From: Gemmobacter sp.
GTDB lineage: Bacteria > Pseudomonadota > Alphaproteobacteria > Rhodobacterales > Rhodobacteraceae
Assembly (NCBI RefSeq): GCF_034676705.1
Contig: NZ_JAUCBS010000013.1
Coordinates: 446,501 to 510,500 of the forward strand
Direction: 5' to 3'
DNA: 64,000 nucleotides
Part shown: one piece after another, positions 34,257 to 43,116 of the stretch
How the letters are laid out: every line of letters begins with the position of its first letter
Position numbering within the stretch: position 1 is the stretch's first letter
Made by a program: the position numbers and the translations under genes
The notes under the pieces: model-generated
The model's database searches: none
What the model saw: the letters and a program-made list of their open reading frames with translations, nothing else
What the model was told of the DNA's origin: nothing

Positions 34257-35283
34257 TTACGAGGCCAGCCATTCCTCGAATCGTTCCGAGACGGCCGCGA
34301 TATCGCCGCCGAAATTCTCGATGTCCTGTTCAAAGGTCTGGGCATAATTCGCCGGATAGGTCGGCATGCGCTTGGCCTGATCGTCGGACACGAACTGCAT
34401 GGATCCGGGGTTCAGCGGGCCGTAATCTGCCTGGATGCAGAACTTGGCCAGCGATTCGGCCGAGGTGGCGAATTTCACGAATTCCTCGGCAGCGTCGCGG
34501 TTGGGGGAATTCTTTGCAACGCACCAGTAGGCGCGTTCCTGCTGGGCCTGGTTCCAGGTCATCTGCAGATGCGGGGCACCAGCCTGGGCCTCGAAGAAGC
34601 GGCCATGCCAGATGCCGCACAGGTCAACCTCGCCATCGCGCAGGATCTGCGACGATTGCGCGCCGGCGGTCCACCAGACCACGACATGCTCCTTGATCCG
34701 GTCCAGCGCGGCAAAGGCGCGGTCGATATCCAGCGGATACAGCTTGTCCATCGGCACGCCATCGGCCAGCAGCGCCAGCGGCAGGATGCGCGCCGGATAG
34801 CGTTGCAGCGACCGGGCGCCGGGGAATTTCTTCACATCCCAGAAATCGGCCCAGGTTTTCGGGCCATCTGCGAACTTCTTGCCATTGTAGCCGATCACGG
34901 TTGCAAAGGCATGCGACCCGGCGCCACCATGGAACAGGCCGCCGGCATAGGGTTCGGCGATGGGTTCCAGCAGCCCGGCTTCTTCGGCCCGCAGCAGTTC
35001 GCCCGCGCCAAGAGTGGTCACGTCGAATTCATAGACCCCGGTCTTCACCTGCTGCGCCAGCTTGGCAAAGGACACGGGCGAGACAGTTTCGATTTTCACC
35101 CCGGTGGCGGCGGTGAAGGGGTCGAACAGGTTCGCCTTGGCCGCCTCCAGCCAGGGCCCACCCCAGGAGTTGATGGCGATGCTGCGGGGTCTGGGCGCGC
35201 AGCAGGCCGGGGGCGGCCAGCACCCCTGCCGTGGCCGTGGCGCCGGCGATGAAGCTGCGGCGGCTGGTGATCAGGTTTTTCAT
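34257..35283 (-). pseudogene. ABC transporter substrate-binding protein, frameshifted
   Basis: A PotD-like periplasmic binding protein read in two frames. The ATG at 35283 gives a Tat-like signal (SRRSFIAGATATAGVLAAPG) ending LLRAQ. The frame is lost near 35183-35190, at CCCCGCAGC on the minus strand, where one extra base moves the normal SIAINSWGGPW sequence out of frame. From there the second frame is intact to the stop (GVKIETVSPVSFAKL through RFEEWLAS). All other operon genes look whole, so this is either a recent inactivation or a sequence error. Confidence 0.85.
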
Positions 35284-35309
35284 TGTCATTCTCCCTGTTG
35301 GTGGTGTCG

Positions 35310-36278
35310 TCAGGCGCGGAAGGTCTGGGCATACAGCCGCAGCCAGTTGCCATGGGTGATCTTGTCGATCTCGGCCTGATCGAAGCCTGCGGATTTAAGC
35401 CCGCCGGGGATCACGGCCATGTCGTCAAGGGTTTGGAACCAGTCGGGCGGGGCGGCCTTGCCGGCATTGGTGGCCGATCCCGCGCCGTAATCGACCCCGC
35501 GTGTCCAGCGGCCGGTGCGCATCCAGGCGTAATCCGGCGCGGTGAAGTTGTGGCTGCGGTCGGTGCCGATGGCGACGCTGTCGATCCCGGCAATGTCCAC
35601 CGTGCGGGCGATCATCTCGCACCAGTTCTCGATGGTCTTGCAGTAGTGGTCGCCGGTGATGTTGCGGTAGCTGGCACAGCCGATCACGCCGCCGGTGTCC
35701 TTCAGCGCACGCAGCACATCGTCGGATTTGTTGCGCTTGTGGGGGAACAGGCTGTCGGCATTGGCATGGGTGACGGCGATGGGCTGTTCCGATGCCTCGA
35801 TCGCCATCAGGGTCGAACGGTTGCCGACATGGCTGCAATCCACCAGAATGCCGGCGCGGTTCATCTCCTTGATGACCTGGCGGCCATAGCGGGCCAGCCC
35901 GGAATCCTCGTCCTCGTAGCACGATCCGGCCAGGTCATTCTGGTTGTTGTAGGTCAGCTGCACCACCCGCACGCCCAGTTCGGCCCACATCTCCACCAGC
36001 CGGATGCGGCCTTCGAACAGGTTGGCGTTCTGGAACCCGATGATCACCGCCACCCGCCCCGAGGCGGCAATGGCCCTGATCTGGTCGGCCGAGGTGGCGA
36101 TTTCGCACAGGTCGGCGTTGGCGCGTACCAGGTCGCGCCATTTCGCAAGGTTGTCCAGGGATTCAACCGTGCCTTCCCAGAAGCCGGTGGTGTTGACCAC
36201 TCCCAGCACGCCCGCGCGTTGCAGGCCCTGGAACGAGGCGCGGTCGAAATGGCCGCATTGCAATCCGTCGATGATCAT
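35310..36278 (-). CDS. Peptidase M19 (membrane dipeptidase) family protein
   Basis: A 322-residue TIM-barrel protein of the renal-dipeptidase family. It keeps LTYNNQNDLAGSCYEDEDSG, VDCSHVG and AVTHANAD, which include zinc-ligand positions. At the N-terminus, however, the usual D-x-H-x-D pair is replaced by MIIDGLQCGHFDR, so the metal site is not the classic one. Substrates of this branch are not established. It lies between the binding-protein gene and two unrecognised genes, and probably cleaves the imported compound (inference). ATG 36278 is preferred by homology. Confidence 0.85.
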   Translation of the reverse strand: MIIDGLQCGHFDRASFQGLQRAGVLGVVNTTGFWEGTVESLDNLAKWRDLVRANADLCEIATSADQIRAIAASGRVAVIIGFQNANLFEGRIRLVEMWAELGVRVVQLTYNNQNDLAGSCYEDEDSGLARYGRQVIKEMNRAGILVDCSHVGNRSTLMAIEASEQPIAVTHANADSLFPHKRNKSDDVLRALKDTGGVIGCASYRNITGDHYCKTIENWCEMIARTVDIAGIDSVAIGTDRSHNFTAPDYAWMRTGRWTRGVDYGAGSATNAGKAAPPDWFQTLDDMAVIPGGLKSAGFDQAEIDKITHGNWLRLYAQTFRA

Positions 36279-36288
36279 TGTGGTTTCC

Positions 36289-36987
36289 TCAGGCGCGTTC
36301 ACGGTCGCCGCGGGCCAGAAAGGCCATGTCGGCATCGTCGTCATTGTCGGCGCGGCCGGTGATCGTGCCGTCCTCGTTCACGATCTGCACCCCGGCATGG
36401 CGGCGCGACACGGCGGTGTCGGGGGCCAGCGCGCTGCGGGCGGTTTCGTAGATGTCCCACCACAGCGCCGGATCCAGCATCAGGCCGGCGTGGTTCAGCG
36501 CATGCAGCGCCGGGTCGGCGACCGGGGCAGGGCCGGCCACCAGCCGCGCGCCGTCGGGCGTCGCCACCAGATCCAGCGCCAGCCCGGTGCGGCCGGCCAG
36601 CGCCGCAGCCACCGCCAGTTCGGCCGGATGGCGGGCGTTGGCCACTGTGATCCGCGCCTCGCCATGGTCGGCGACCAGTTCGGCGGCCAGATCCAGCACC
36701 GTGTTCAGCCCCACCCAGGCCGGCTGCCCGGCGAAATCCAGCACCAGCGCGGCGCCGTTTTCCGCCCTGATGCGGATCGCGCGGGGGTCGGCGGCCAGCA
36801 GGGTCGGCAGATCGGCCTGCAACAGGGCAAAGCCGCCCAGGCCCAGGTGCTGCGAGAGCATCGGCATGTCGGTCAGCGTCAGGGCAAAGCCGCGCGGCAT
36901 GGCGGACAGCGAGAAGATGCGCTCGGTCATCATGCGCATTTCGCGCGGCATCAGGCGCAGGGGGCGGGTATCGGTGGGGCTGGTCAT
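36289..36987 (-). CDS. Unrecognised protein in ABC/M19 operon
   Basis: A 232-residue soluble, alanine- and leucine-rich protein I do not recognise. It has no signal peptide or membrane segment. The N-terminal part (LMPREMRMMTERIFSLSAMP) may form helices, the middle alternates strands and helices (AALVLDFAGQPAWVGLNTVL), and a short acidic patch (NEDGTITGRADNDDDADM) lies near the end. Its ATG overlaps the stop of the upstream gene and it ends 10 bases before the M19 gene, so it is firmly part of the operon. Confidence 0.7.
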   Translation of the reverse strand: MTSPTDTRPLRLMPREMRMMTERIFSLSAMPRGFALTLTDMPMLSQHLGLGGFALLQADLPTLLAADPRAIRIRAENGAALVLDFAGQPAWVGLNTVLDLAAELVADHGEARITVANARHPAELAVAAALAGRTGLALDLVATPDGARLVAGPAPVADPALHALNHAGLMLDPALWWDIYETARSALAPDTAVSRRHAGVQIVNEDGTITGRADNDDDADMAFLARGDRERA

Positions 36988-38645
36988 GCGCGCGGCTCCG
37001 GCGGGTAGAACCATTGCCGGGTTTCCCCGGCGGCGATGGTGTCGGGGGATGGGGCGCCATGGAACAGGATCCCGCGCAGGTTGCGCTGAAGAAAGTCCTT
37101 GGTCTTGTCGATGCCATGCAGCCCGACGTTCATCAGCCGCACCAGATCAATCGGCACAAAGCGCCCGGAATGGATATTGGCGTGCGGCGTGTGGTAGTGC
37201 AGCCCCCGCAGCCCATGGATGCGCGCCACCACAAAGCGGTGCTGTGGCGCCGCCATCAGGAAACGCGACAGCCGCTGGTCCTGCGGGGTCGCCAGCAGAT
37301 CGGCGCGCAGGCGCTGGATGTCGCCGGGCAGATCCAGCCCCAGATCGCGCGCCACCGGAATTTCGCTGCGCAAGCCGCGGCGGGGTTCCTCGGCGGTTTC
37401 GGATTTGTACCAGACGTAATCCATTGCATCCGGCGCGCCCATGTCGATGGCCAGCGCCCAGCCGTAATCGCGGTCGATCTCGGCCAGCAGGTCGGCCACG
37501 GTTTCGGCGGCGTTCAGTTCCAGCTTGTCATCGCCGCCGACATTGGCGGCCAGTTCGGCCGCGCGGTCGGGCACCTGTTCCATCAGGATCGACAGCAGCA
37601 TTTCCAGCGCCTCGGGGCTGACCTTGCCGTCATGGGCGCGCACCAGCGCATCCAGCGGCATCGGTTCGGCCATGGCAGCGGGAATATCGGCCCGGATCGT
37701 CGCCAGATCCTGCGCGATGCGGGCGGATGAGGTGAAGCTTTCATACACCATCCGGTCCTCGCGCCGGAAACGGATGGCGCGGTCCAGCAGCGAGTCCAGC
37801 CCCGCGCGATCTACCCGGGCGGCGGGCAGGGCGCGGGCGGCCGCAATGGTTTCCTCGCGCGCCCGCAGCCAGCTGTCGATCAGCCGGGGGTGCTTTTGCA
37901 CGTAAAAGATCAGCCCCAGCGCCGACCCGTTGCCGACCCCGAAATATTCCCGCAGCTCGGGCGCCAGCGGCACGGCCGTGTCGGGGGCATGCAGGCGGGC
38001 AAGGTGGGAAATCAGGTCGCAGGACAGTTCGCGCATCAGATAGGCGCACAGCAACTGCGCCTGAAGCATTCCCCCCAATGGGTGATCGGCGCCCAGCGAG
38101 GCAAAGGGCCGCGTCCCGAAGGTGCCGTTGCCATCCAGCCCGGTGTTGCGCATCAGGTAGCAGACGTTGGCAATCTCTGACAGCTCGGGCTGGCGTCCGG
38201 CCATCAGCGCCTCCAGCGTGGCGGCGAACACCCGTATGGAGCGGTTGGACCGACCCCAGACCAGCGTGTTGGGCGTGGCCCGCCCACGATAGAGCTTTGG
38301 CAGTTCCTCCCGGGCGGATGCGATCTCGGCTTCGGTCGCGCGCCCCTCGCTCAGCGAACACATCATGTCCCAGGCGCGGCCGATGATGCGGCCGGTCCGC
38401 CCCTCCTTCTTGGGGGCGAAGGTAAAGGCGATGAAGGAAAATTCATGCGTCGGCGTGGTGATCGAATAGATCATCGTGCCGACGCCATCCTTGCCGACAT
38501 CCAGCCGTTCCAGCCGGATCCGCCAGCGTTCGCGCGTCATCCTGGCAATCATGGCGCGGGTGCCGCTAAGCGCGCCGGGCTGCATCGCTGCCAGGCTGGC
38601 AGGCTGCATCACCCGGGCCGCAGGGCGCAGGGACAGGACGGACAT
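36984..38645 (-). CDS. Unrecognised 553-residue protein in ABC/M19 operon
   Basis: A large soluble protein I do not recognise. It has no signal peptide, no membrane segments and no nucleotide-binding loop that I can see. Distinct stretches are THEFSFIAFTFAPKKEGRTG, RATPNTLVWGRSNRSIRVF, VCYLMRNTGLDGNGTFGTRP and, near the C-terminus, GLRGLHYHTPHANIHSGRFV, rich in His and Asn and possibly an active or metal site. It follows iclR by 2 bases and overlaps the next gene by ATGA. Its conserved-looking motifs suggest an enzyme, but the reaction is unknown. Confidence 0.75.
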   Translation of the reverse strand: MSVLSLRPAARVMQPASLAAMQPGALSGTRAMIARMTRERWRIRLERLDVGKDGVGTMIYSITTPTHEFSFIAFTFAPKKEGRTGRIIGRAWDMMCSLSEGRATEAEIASAREELPKLYRGRATPNTLVWGRSNRSIRVFAATLEALMAGRQPELSEIANVCYLMRNTGLDGNGTFGTRPFASLGADHPLGGMLQAQLLCAYLMRELSCDLISHLARLHAPDTAVPLAPELREYFGVGNGSALGLIFYVQKHPRLIDSWLRAREETIAAARALPAARVDRAGLDSLLDRAIRFRREDRMVYESFTSSARIAQDLATIRADIPAAMAEPMPLDALVRAHDGKVSPEALEMLLSILMEQVPDRAAELAANVGGDDKLELNAAETVADLLAEIDRDYGWALAIDMGAPDAMDYVWYKSETAEEPRRGLRSEIPVARDLGLDLPGDIQRLRADLLATPQDQRLSRFLMAAPQHRFVVARIHGLRGLHYHTPHANIHSGRFVPIDLVRLMNVGLHGIDKTKDFLQRNLRGILFHGAPSPDTIAAGETRQWFYPPEPRA

Positions 38646-38647
38646 GT

Positions 38648-39391
38648 TCAGGCGGTGCCTCCCATAAAGACGGAACTCAGCCGGGCGGCCGCCTGTTTCA
38701 GCGGGCCGAGCGACTGGTCGAGTTGGTAGCGTTGTTCAGGAATGACGAGCGAGAGCGCCCCCATGCAGCGGCCGCCCGCGCCGAACACCGGCGCGGCAAT
38801 GCCGGTGACGCCGCTGTTGGAATAGCCGCTGGACAGCGCGTAGCCGTCGGATTTCGCAGCGGCGACGATGGCGGGGTCGGGCATGGTTTCGCCGCTGGCA
38901 GCCAGCTGGGCCAGTTCCGGCGCGCTGGCAAAGGCCACCAGAACCCGCCCCGATGCCGACCCCGCCAGCGACATGTAGCTGCCGATCTTCTGTTCGGCGC
39001 GCAGCAGCAGGTTGGTTTCTACCCGCGCCACGATGCAGGGCCGCCCCTGATCCAGCACCGCCAGCGACACGGTTTCGCCAGTGGTCTGCATCAGATCGGC
39101 CATCACGCCTTCAGCCCGCGGGCCGATGCCGGCTTGCCGCATCGCCGCATGGGCCAGTCGCGCCGGATACAGGCTGATCCGGTAACGCTGGTCGCCGTCC
39201 AGGTCCAGGAACCCTGCCTCGACCAGGGTCAGCAGCCGTTGATAGGCGGTCGCCCGGCCCAGCCCGCTGCGCTGCACCACTTCGGCCAGGCGCAGGGGGC
39301 GGTCGCTGTCGGCCACGATCCGCAGCAGATCCAGCGTGTGCAGAACGGTCGACAGCGCGCGAACGCCGGTAGAGGCGGTGGGATTTTCCAT
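38648..39391 (-). CDS. IclR-family transcriptional regulator
   Basis: A regulator of about 247 residues. The winged HTH is at the N-terminus (LRLAEVVQRSGLGRATAYQR) and the IclR effector domain follows (GSYMSLAGSASGRVLVAF; SSGYSNSGVTGIAAPVF). The ATG at 39391 is preferred over 39409 because AAAGG precedes it and the earlier ATG lies inside a palindrome that looks like an operator. It is first in the operon with two unknown proteins, the M19 protein, the ABC transporter and RidA, and probably controls it. Confidence 0.88.
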   Translation of the reverse strand: MENPTASTGVRALSTVLHTLDLLRIVADSDRPLRLAEVVQRSGLGRATAYQRLLTLVEAGFLDLDGDQRYRISLYPARLAHAAMRQAGIGPRAEGVMADLMQTTGETVSLAVLDQGRPCIVARVETNLLLRAEQKIGSYMSLAGSASGRVLVAFASAPELAQLAASGETMPDPAIVAAAKSDGYALSSGYSNSGVTGIAAPVFGAGGRCMGALSLVIPEQRYQLDQSLGPLKQAAARLSSVFMGGTA

Positions 39392-39401
39392 CTTGACCTT
39401 T

Positions 39402-39418
39402 GTATTCATATAGAATAC
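39402..39418. promoter_or_regulatory. Palindromic operator candidate for IclR
   Basis: GTATTC-ATATA-GAATAC is a perfect 6-base dyad with a 5-base spacer just upstream of the preferred iclR start, in an AT-rich promoter gap shared with the divergent cupin regulator. Its size fits the short palindromes bound by IclR proteins; autoregulation is inference. Confidence 0.55.
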
Positions 39419-39569
39419 GATGTATCTGATAAATATATATTCACGGGGTGCATGATTCTGTCAAGCGTCCCTGTGCTGCGTTTGGCGGGGCTTGTGATGC
39501 CTGCGGGATTGACAAGTGCGGGCGGTCGGGCAAATCCCGGATCATCCCGGCCCGGAAAGGCGGCACAGC

Positions 39570-40157
39570 ATGACCGACCCCGCATTCGACATTGGCGCCC
39601 GCCTGCTGGCGATGCGCCGGGCCGCCGGCCTGTCCCAGCGTCAGCTGGCCGAACGCGCCGGGGTGCCGCATGCGCAGATCTCGATTGTCGAGACCAACCG
39701 CTCCAGCCCCTCGGTGGCGACGTTGCGCAAAATACTAAGCGGTTTGAACCTGACGCTGGCCGATTTCTTTGATCCTGAAAGGACCGCGCCCGAAGGACCG
39801 TTCTTTGACGAAGGCGATCTGGTGGATCTGACGTCCAAGCTGTCGGTCTCTGGCGCCCAGGATGCGACGGGGGGCTTTTCCTTTCGCCAGATCGGCGATG
39901 CGCGAAAACACAACCTGCAAATCTTGCACGAAGTGTATCAGCCGGGTGCCGATACCGGCGAAACGCGGTTGGAGCATTTTTCCAACGAAGGCGGCTATGT
40001 GATCGAAGGCGCGCTGGAGGTGACGGTGGGCGATCAGGTGCGCGTGCTGCTGCCGGGGCAGTCCTACCTGTTCGACAGCCGCATCCCCCACCGCTTTCGC
40101 AACGTGCATCCGGGGCGCACGGTGGTGATTTCGGCCTGCACGCCGCCTTATCTGTAG
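39570..40157 (+). CDS. XRE-cupin transcriptional regulator, PuuR-like
   Basis: A 195-residue regulator with an N-terminal HTH (AGLSQRQLAERAGVPHAQIS, about residues 19-38) and a C-terminal cupin domain (GGYVIEGALEVTVGDQVRVL, PHRFRN). This layout is that of PuuR, the repressor of putrescine breakdown. It precedes an omega-aminotransferase and a semialdehyde dehydrogenase on the same strand, so control of GABA or polyamine catabolism is likely. Confidence 0.87.
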   Translation: MTDPAFDIGARLLAMRRAAGLSQRQLAERAGVPHAQISIVETNRSSPSVATLRKILSGLNLTLADFFDPERTAPEGPFFDEGDLVDLTSKLSVSGAQDATGGFSFRQIGDARKHNLQILHEVYQPGADTGETRLEHFSNEGGYVIEGALEVTVGDQVRVLLPGQSYLFDSRIPHRFRNVHPGRTVVISACTPPYL

Positions 40158-40242
40158 GCTGCTCAAAATTATTAACAAAGATCTTGCCTGAACTCCCGTC
40201 CGGGGGCATCTTCCGCGCCACACCGACTCGGGGGAGCCAGTC

Positions 40243-41532
40243 ATGTCATCGAATGCCGCACTTGAAACCCGCCGCAAAGCCGCCGTTGCCCGGGGCGCTG
40301 CCGGGAAATCGGTCTATGTCGCCCGCGCCGAAAACGCCGAACTCTGGGATGTCGAGGGCAAGCGCTACATCGACATGACCGTCGGCATCGGGGTGAACAA
40401 CACCGGCCACCGCCACCCCCGCGTCATCGCTGCGGTCGAGGCGCAGCTGCGCGACTTCACCCATACCTGTTTCCACGTCGGCCCGTTCGAAGGCTATGTC
40501 CGCCTGTGCGAACGGCTGAACGCCATGGTCGATACCGGTTCTGAAAACCGCACCCTGCTGGTGACCACCGGGGCCGAGGCGGTGGAGAACGCGGTCAAGA
40601 TCGCCCGCGCGGCGACCGGGCGCTATGGCGTGATCTCGTTCGGGGGCGGTTTCCATGGCCGCACCTCGATGGGCATGGCGCTGACCGGCAAGGTGGCGCC
40701 CTACAAGCGCGGTTTCGGCCCCGGGCCGGCCGGCATTTTCCATGCGCCGTTCCCGAACGCCTATCACGGCGTCTCGGTGGACGAGGCGCTGCGGGGCCTG
40801 GACAACGTGCTGCACGCCGACATCGCGCCGGAGGAGGTCGCCGCCCTGCTGATCGAGCCGGTGCAGGGCGAAGGTGGTTTCAACGTGACGCCGCCCGAAT
40901 TCCTGCAAGCCTTGCGCAAGCTGGCGGACGACCATGGCATCGTGCTGATCCTGGACGAGGTGCAGGCCGGCATGGCGCGCACCGGGCGGATGCTGGCGGT
41001 GGAACACAGCGGCATCCGGCCCGATCTGGTGACGATGGCCAAGGGGCTGGGCGGCGGGTTCCCGATTGCCGCCGTCACCGGGCGGGCCGACATCATGGAC
41101 GGGCCGTCGGGCGGTGGTCTGGGCGGCACCTATGCCGGCAACCCGCTGGCGGTGGCGGCGGCCAATGCCGTGCTGGACGTGATTGCCGACGAAGGGCTGA
41201 TGGCCCGCGCCACCGCCATCGGCGCCACCATCCGCGCCCGGCTGGAAAAGATCGCCGCCACCAATGCCGGGGCGGGCATCGGCAATATCCGCGGCCTTGG
41301 CGCGATGATCGCGATGGAACTGGTCACCGACCGCGACAGCCACGCCCCCGACGCGGGCCTTGCCACCCGCATCGTGGCCGAGGCGGAAAAGCGCGGGCTG
41401 CTGCTGCTGACCTGTGGCACCCGCTACAACGTGGTCCGCATGCTGCCGCCGTTGACCATGCCCGATGCGATCCTGTCAGAGGCGCTGGACATTCTGGACC
41501 AGTCGGTTACCGCCGCGGTCGGCGCTGCCTGA
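40243..41532 (+). CDS. gabT: 4-aminobutyrate-type aminotransferase
   Basis: A 429-residue class III PLP-dependent aminotransferase that moves the amino group of GABA or a similar omega-amino acid to 2-oxoglutarate. Motifs are GAEAVENAVKIARAATGR, SFGGGFHGRT, LILDEVQAGMARTG with the PLP Asp, and the PLP Lys in VTMAKGLGGGFPIAAVTG. GGGGGAGC precedes the ATG. With the dehydrogenase 10 bases downstream it converts GABA to succinate. Exact substrate range is not provable from sequence (PuuE/GabT-like). Confidence 0.9.
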   Translation: MSSNAALETRRKAAVARGAAGKSVYVARAENAELWDVEGKRYIDMTVGIGVNNTGHRHPRVIAAVEAQLRDFTHTCFHVGPFEGYVRLCERLNAMVDTGSENRTLLVTTGAEAVENAVKIARAATGRYGVISFGGGFHGRTSMGMALTGKVAPYKRGFGPGPAGIFHAPFPNAYHGVSVDEALRGLDNVLHADIAPEEVAALLIEPVQGEGGFNVTPPEFLQALRKLADDHGIVLILDEVQAGMARTGRMLAVEHSGIRPDLVTMAKGLGGGFPIAAVTGRADIMDGPSGGGLGGTYAGNPLAVAAANAVLDVIADEGLMARATAIGATIRARLEKIAATNAGAGIGNIRGLGAMIAMELVTDRDSHAPDAGLATRIVAEAEKRGLLLLTCGTRYNVVRMLPPLTMPDAILSEALDILDQSVTAAVGAA

Positions 41533-41542
41533 GGAGAACCGC

Positions 41543-42979
41543 ATGTCCACCTATCCCGATACCCTGCTGCTGATCGATGGCGTCTGGCGCGCTTCGTCCG
41601 ACGGCCGGACGATCCCCGTCATCAACCCCGCCACCGAAGAGGTGATCGGCCAGGTCTCGCATGCCAGCACCTCGGATCTGGATGCGGCGCTGGAGGCTGC
41701 GGCGCGCGGGTTCATCGTGTGGAAGGCCGTTTCGGCGCTGGAACGCAGCAAGCTGATGCGCCGCGCCGCCGATCTGATGCGCGAACGGGCCGAGGCGATT
41801 GCGCCCGTGATGACGATGGAACAGGGCAAGCCGCTGGCGCAAAGCCGGATGGAACTGCTGGGCGCGGCCGATACCATCGACTGGTTCGCCGAACAGGGCC
41901 GCCGCACCTATGGCCAGGTCATCCCGGCGCGCGCGGCGGGCGTGTTGCAGATCACCATCAAGGATCCGGTCGGGCCGGTCGCGGCCTTTACGCCGTGGAA
42001 CTTCCCGGTCAACCAGGTGGTGCGCAAGCTGTCGGCGGCGCTTTGCACTGGCTGTTCCATCATCGTGAAGGCGCCCGAGGAAACCCCGGCCTCGCCTGCC
42101 GCGCTGATCCGCTGCTTTACCGATGCCGGCATTCCGGCCGGCGTGGTCAACCTGGTGTTCGGCGTGCCGGCCGAGATCTCGGGATACCTGATCCCGCATC
42201 CGGTGATCCGCAAGATCAGCTTCACCGGGTCCACCCCCATCGGCAAGCATCTGGCGGGCCTTGCCGGCCTGCACATGAAGCGCGCCACGATGGAACTGGG
42301 CGGCCATGCCCCGGTGATGGTGTTCGACGATGCCGATATTGATCAGGCGGTGTCGCTGATGGCCATGCACAAGTTCCGCAATGCGGGGCAGGTCTGCGTC
42401 TCGCCCACGCGGTTCCTGGTGCAGGATGGCGTCGCCGACCGTTTCCTGGACGGGTTCGCGGCGGCGGCGGCCAAGCTGCGCGTGGGCAATGGCATGGATC
42501 CGGCATCCGACATGGGCCCGCTGGCCAACGAACGCCGCATCCCGGCGATCGAGCGGATGGTGGAGGATGCGGTGGCCAAGGGTGGCCGCATCGTCACCGG
42601 CGGGCGGCGGATCGGCAACAAGGGCTGGTTCTATGAACCCACCATCCTGGCCGACGTTCCCGCCACCGCGGCGATCATGAATGACGAACCCTTCGGCCCG
42701 GTCGCCGTGGTCAACCGCGTGCAGGGTGTCGATGATGCGCTGGCCGAGGCGAACCGCCTGCCGTTCGGGCTGGCCGCCTATGCGTTCACCGGCTCGTCCG
42801 CCACCTCGCACCGGCTGCGCGCCGAAACGCGGGCCGGGATGCTGTCGGTCAACCATCTTGGGCTTGCGCTGCCCGAGGTGCCGTTCGGCGGCCTGGGCGA
42901 CAGCGGTTATGGCACCGAAGGCGGGTCCGAGGCGGTCGAGGCCTATCTGGATACCCGGTTCGTGACGCAGATGCTGTAA
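41543..42979 (+). CDS. gabD: Succinate-semialdehyde dehydrogenase-like
   Basis: A 478-residue aldehyde dehydrogenase. The NAD motif region is FTGSTPIGKHLAGLAG, the general-base Glu is in ATMELGGHAPVMVF and the catalytic Cys in RNAGQVCVSPTRF. The pattern FTPWNFPVNQVVRKL and the C-terminal PFGGLGDSGYGTEGG fit the GabD branch. ATG 41543 follows GAGGAGA. It oxidises the semialdehyde released by the upstream aminotransferase. Confidence 0.9.
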   Translation: MSTYPDTLLLIDGVWRASSDGRTIPVINPATEEVIGQVSHASTSDLDAALEAAARGFIVWKAVSALERSKLMRRAADLMRERAEAIAPVMTMEQGKPLAQSRMELLGAADTIDWFAEQGRRTYGQVIPARAAGVLQITIKDPVGPVAAFTPWNFPVNQVVRKLSAALCTGCSIIVKAPEETPASPAALIRCFTDAGIPAGVVNLVFGVPAEISGYLIPHPVIRKISFTGSTPIGKHLAGLAGLHMKRATMELGGHAPVMVFDDADIDQAVSLMAMHKFRNAGQVCVSPTRFLVQDGVADRFLDGFAAAAAKLRVGNGMDPASDMGPLANERRIPAIERMVEDAVAKGGRIVTGGRRIGNKGWFYEPTILADVPATAAIMNDEPFGPVAVVNRVQGVDDALAEANRLPFGLAAYAFTGSSATSHRLRAETRAGMLSVNHLGLALPEVPFGGLGDSGYGTEGGSEAVEAYLDTRFVTQML

Positions 42980-42999
42980 GGCGCCTGCCTTGAATTTGT

Positions 43000-43028
43000 G
43001 CAGGGCGCCCAGGCTGTGGGCGCCCTGC
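43000..43028. terminator. Perfect 12-bp hairpin after gabD
   Basis: GCAGGGCGCCCA (43000-43011) pairs exactly with TGGGCGCCCTGC (43017-43028) across a 5-base loop. It lies 20 bases after the gabD stop and before nasT, so it may insulate the two operons. No T-run follows, so factor-independent termination is uncertain. Confidence 0.6.
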
Positions 43029-43116
43029 ATGGTAAACCTGCGCGGCGGCGGCCCCGGATCATCGGGGCATGGACGAAGGGGGTCGGTCTGTCGTTCAGAC
43101 AGGGCAGGGCACCCCG

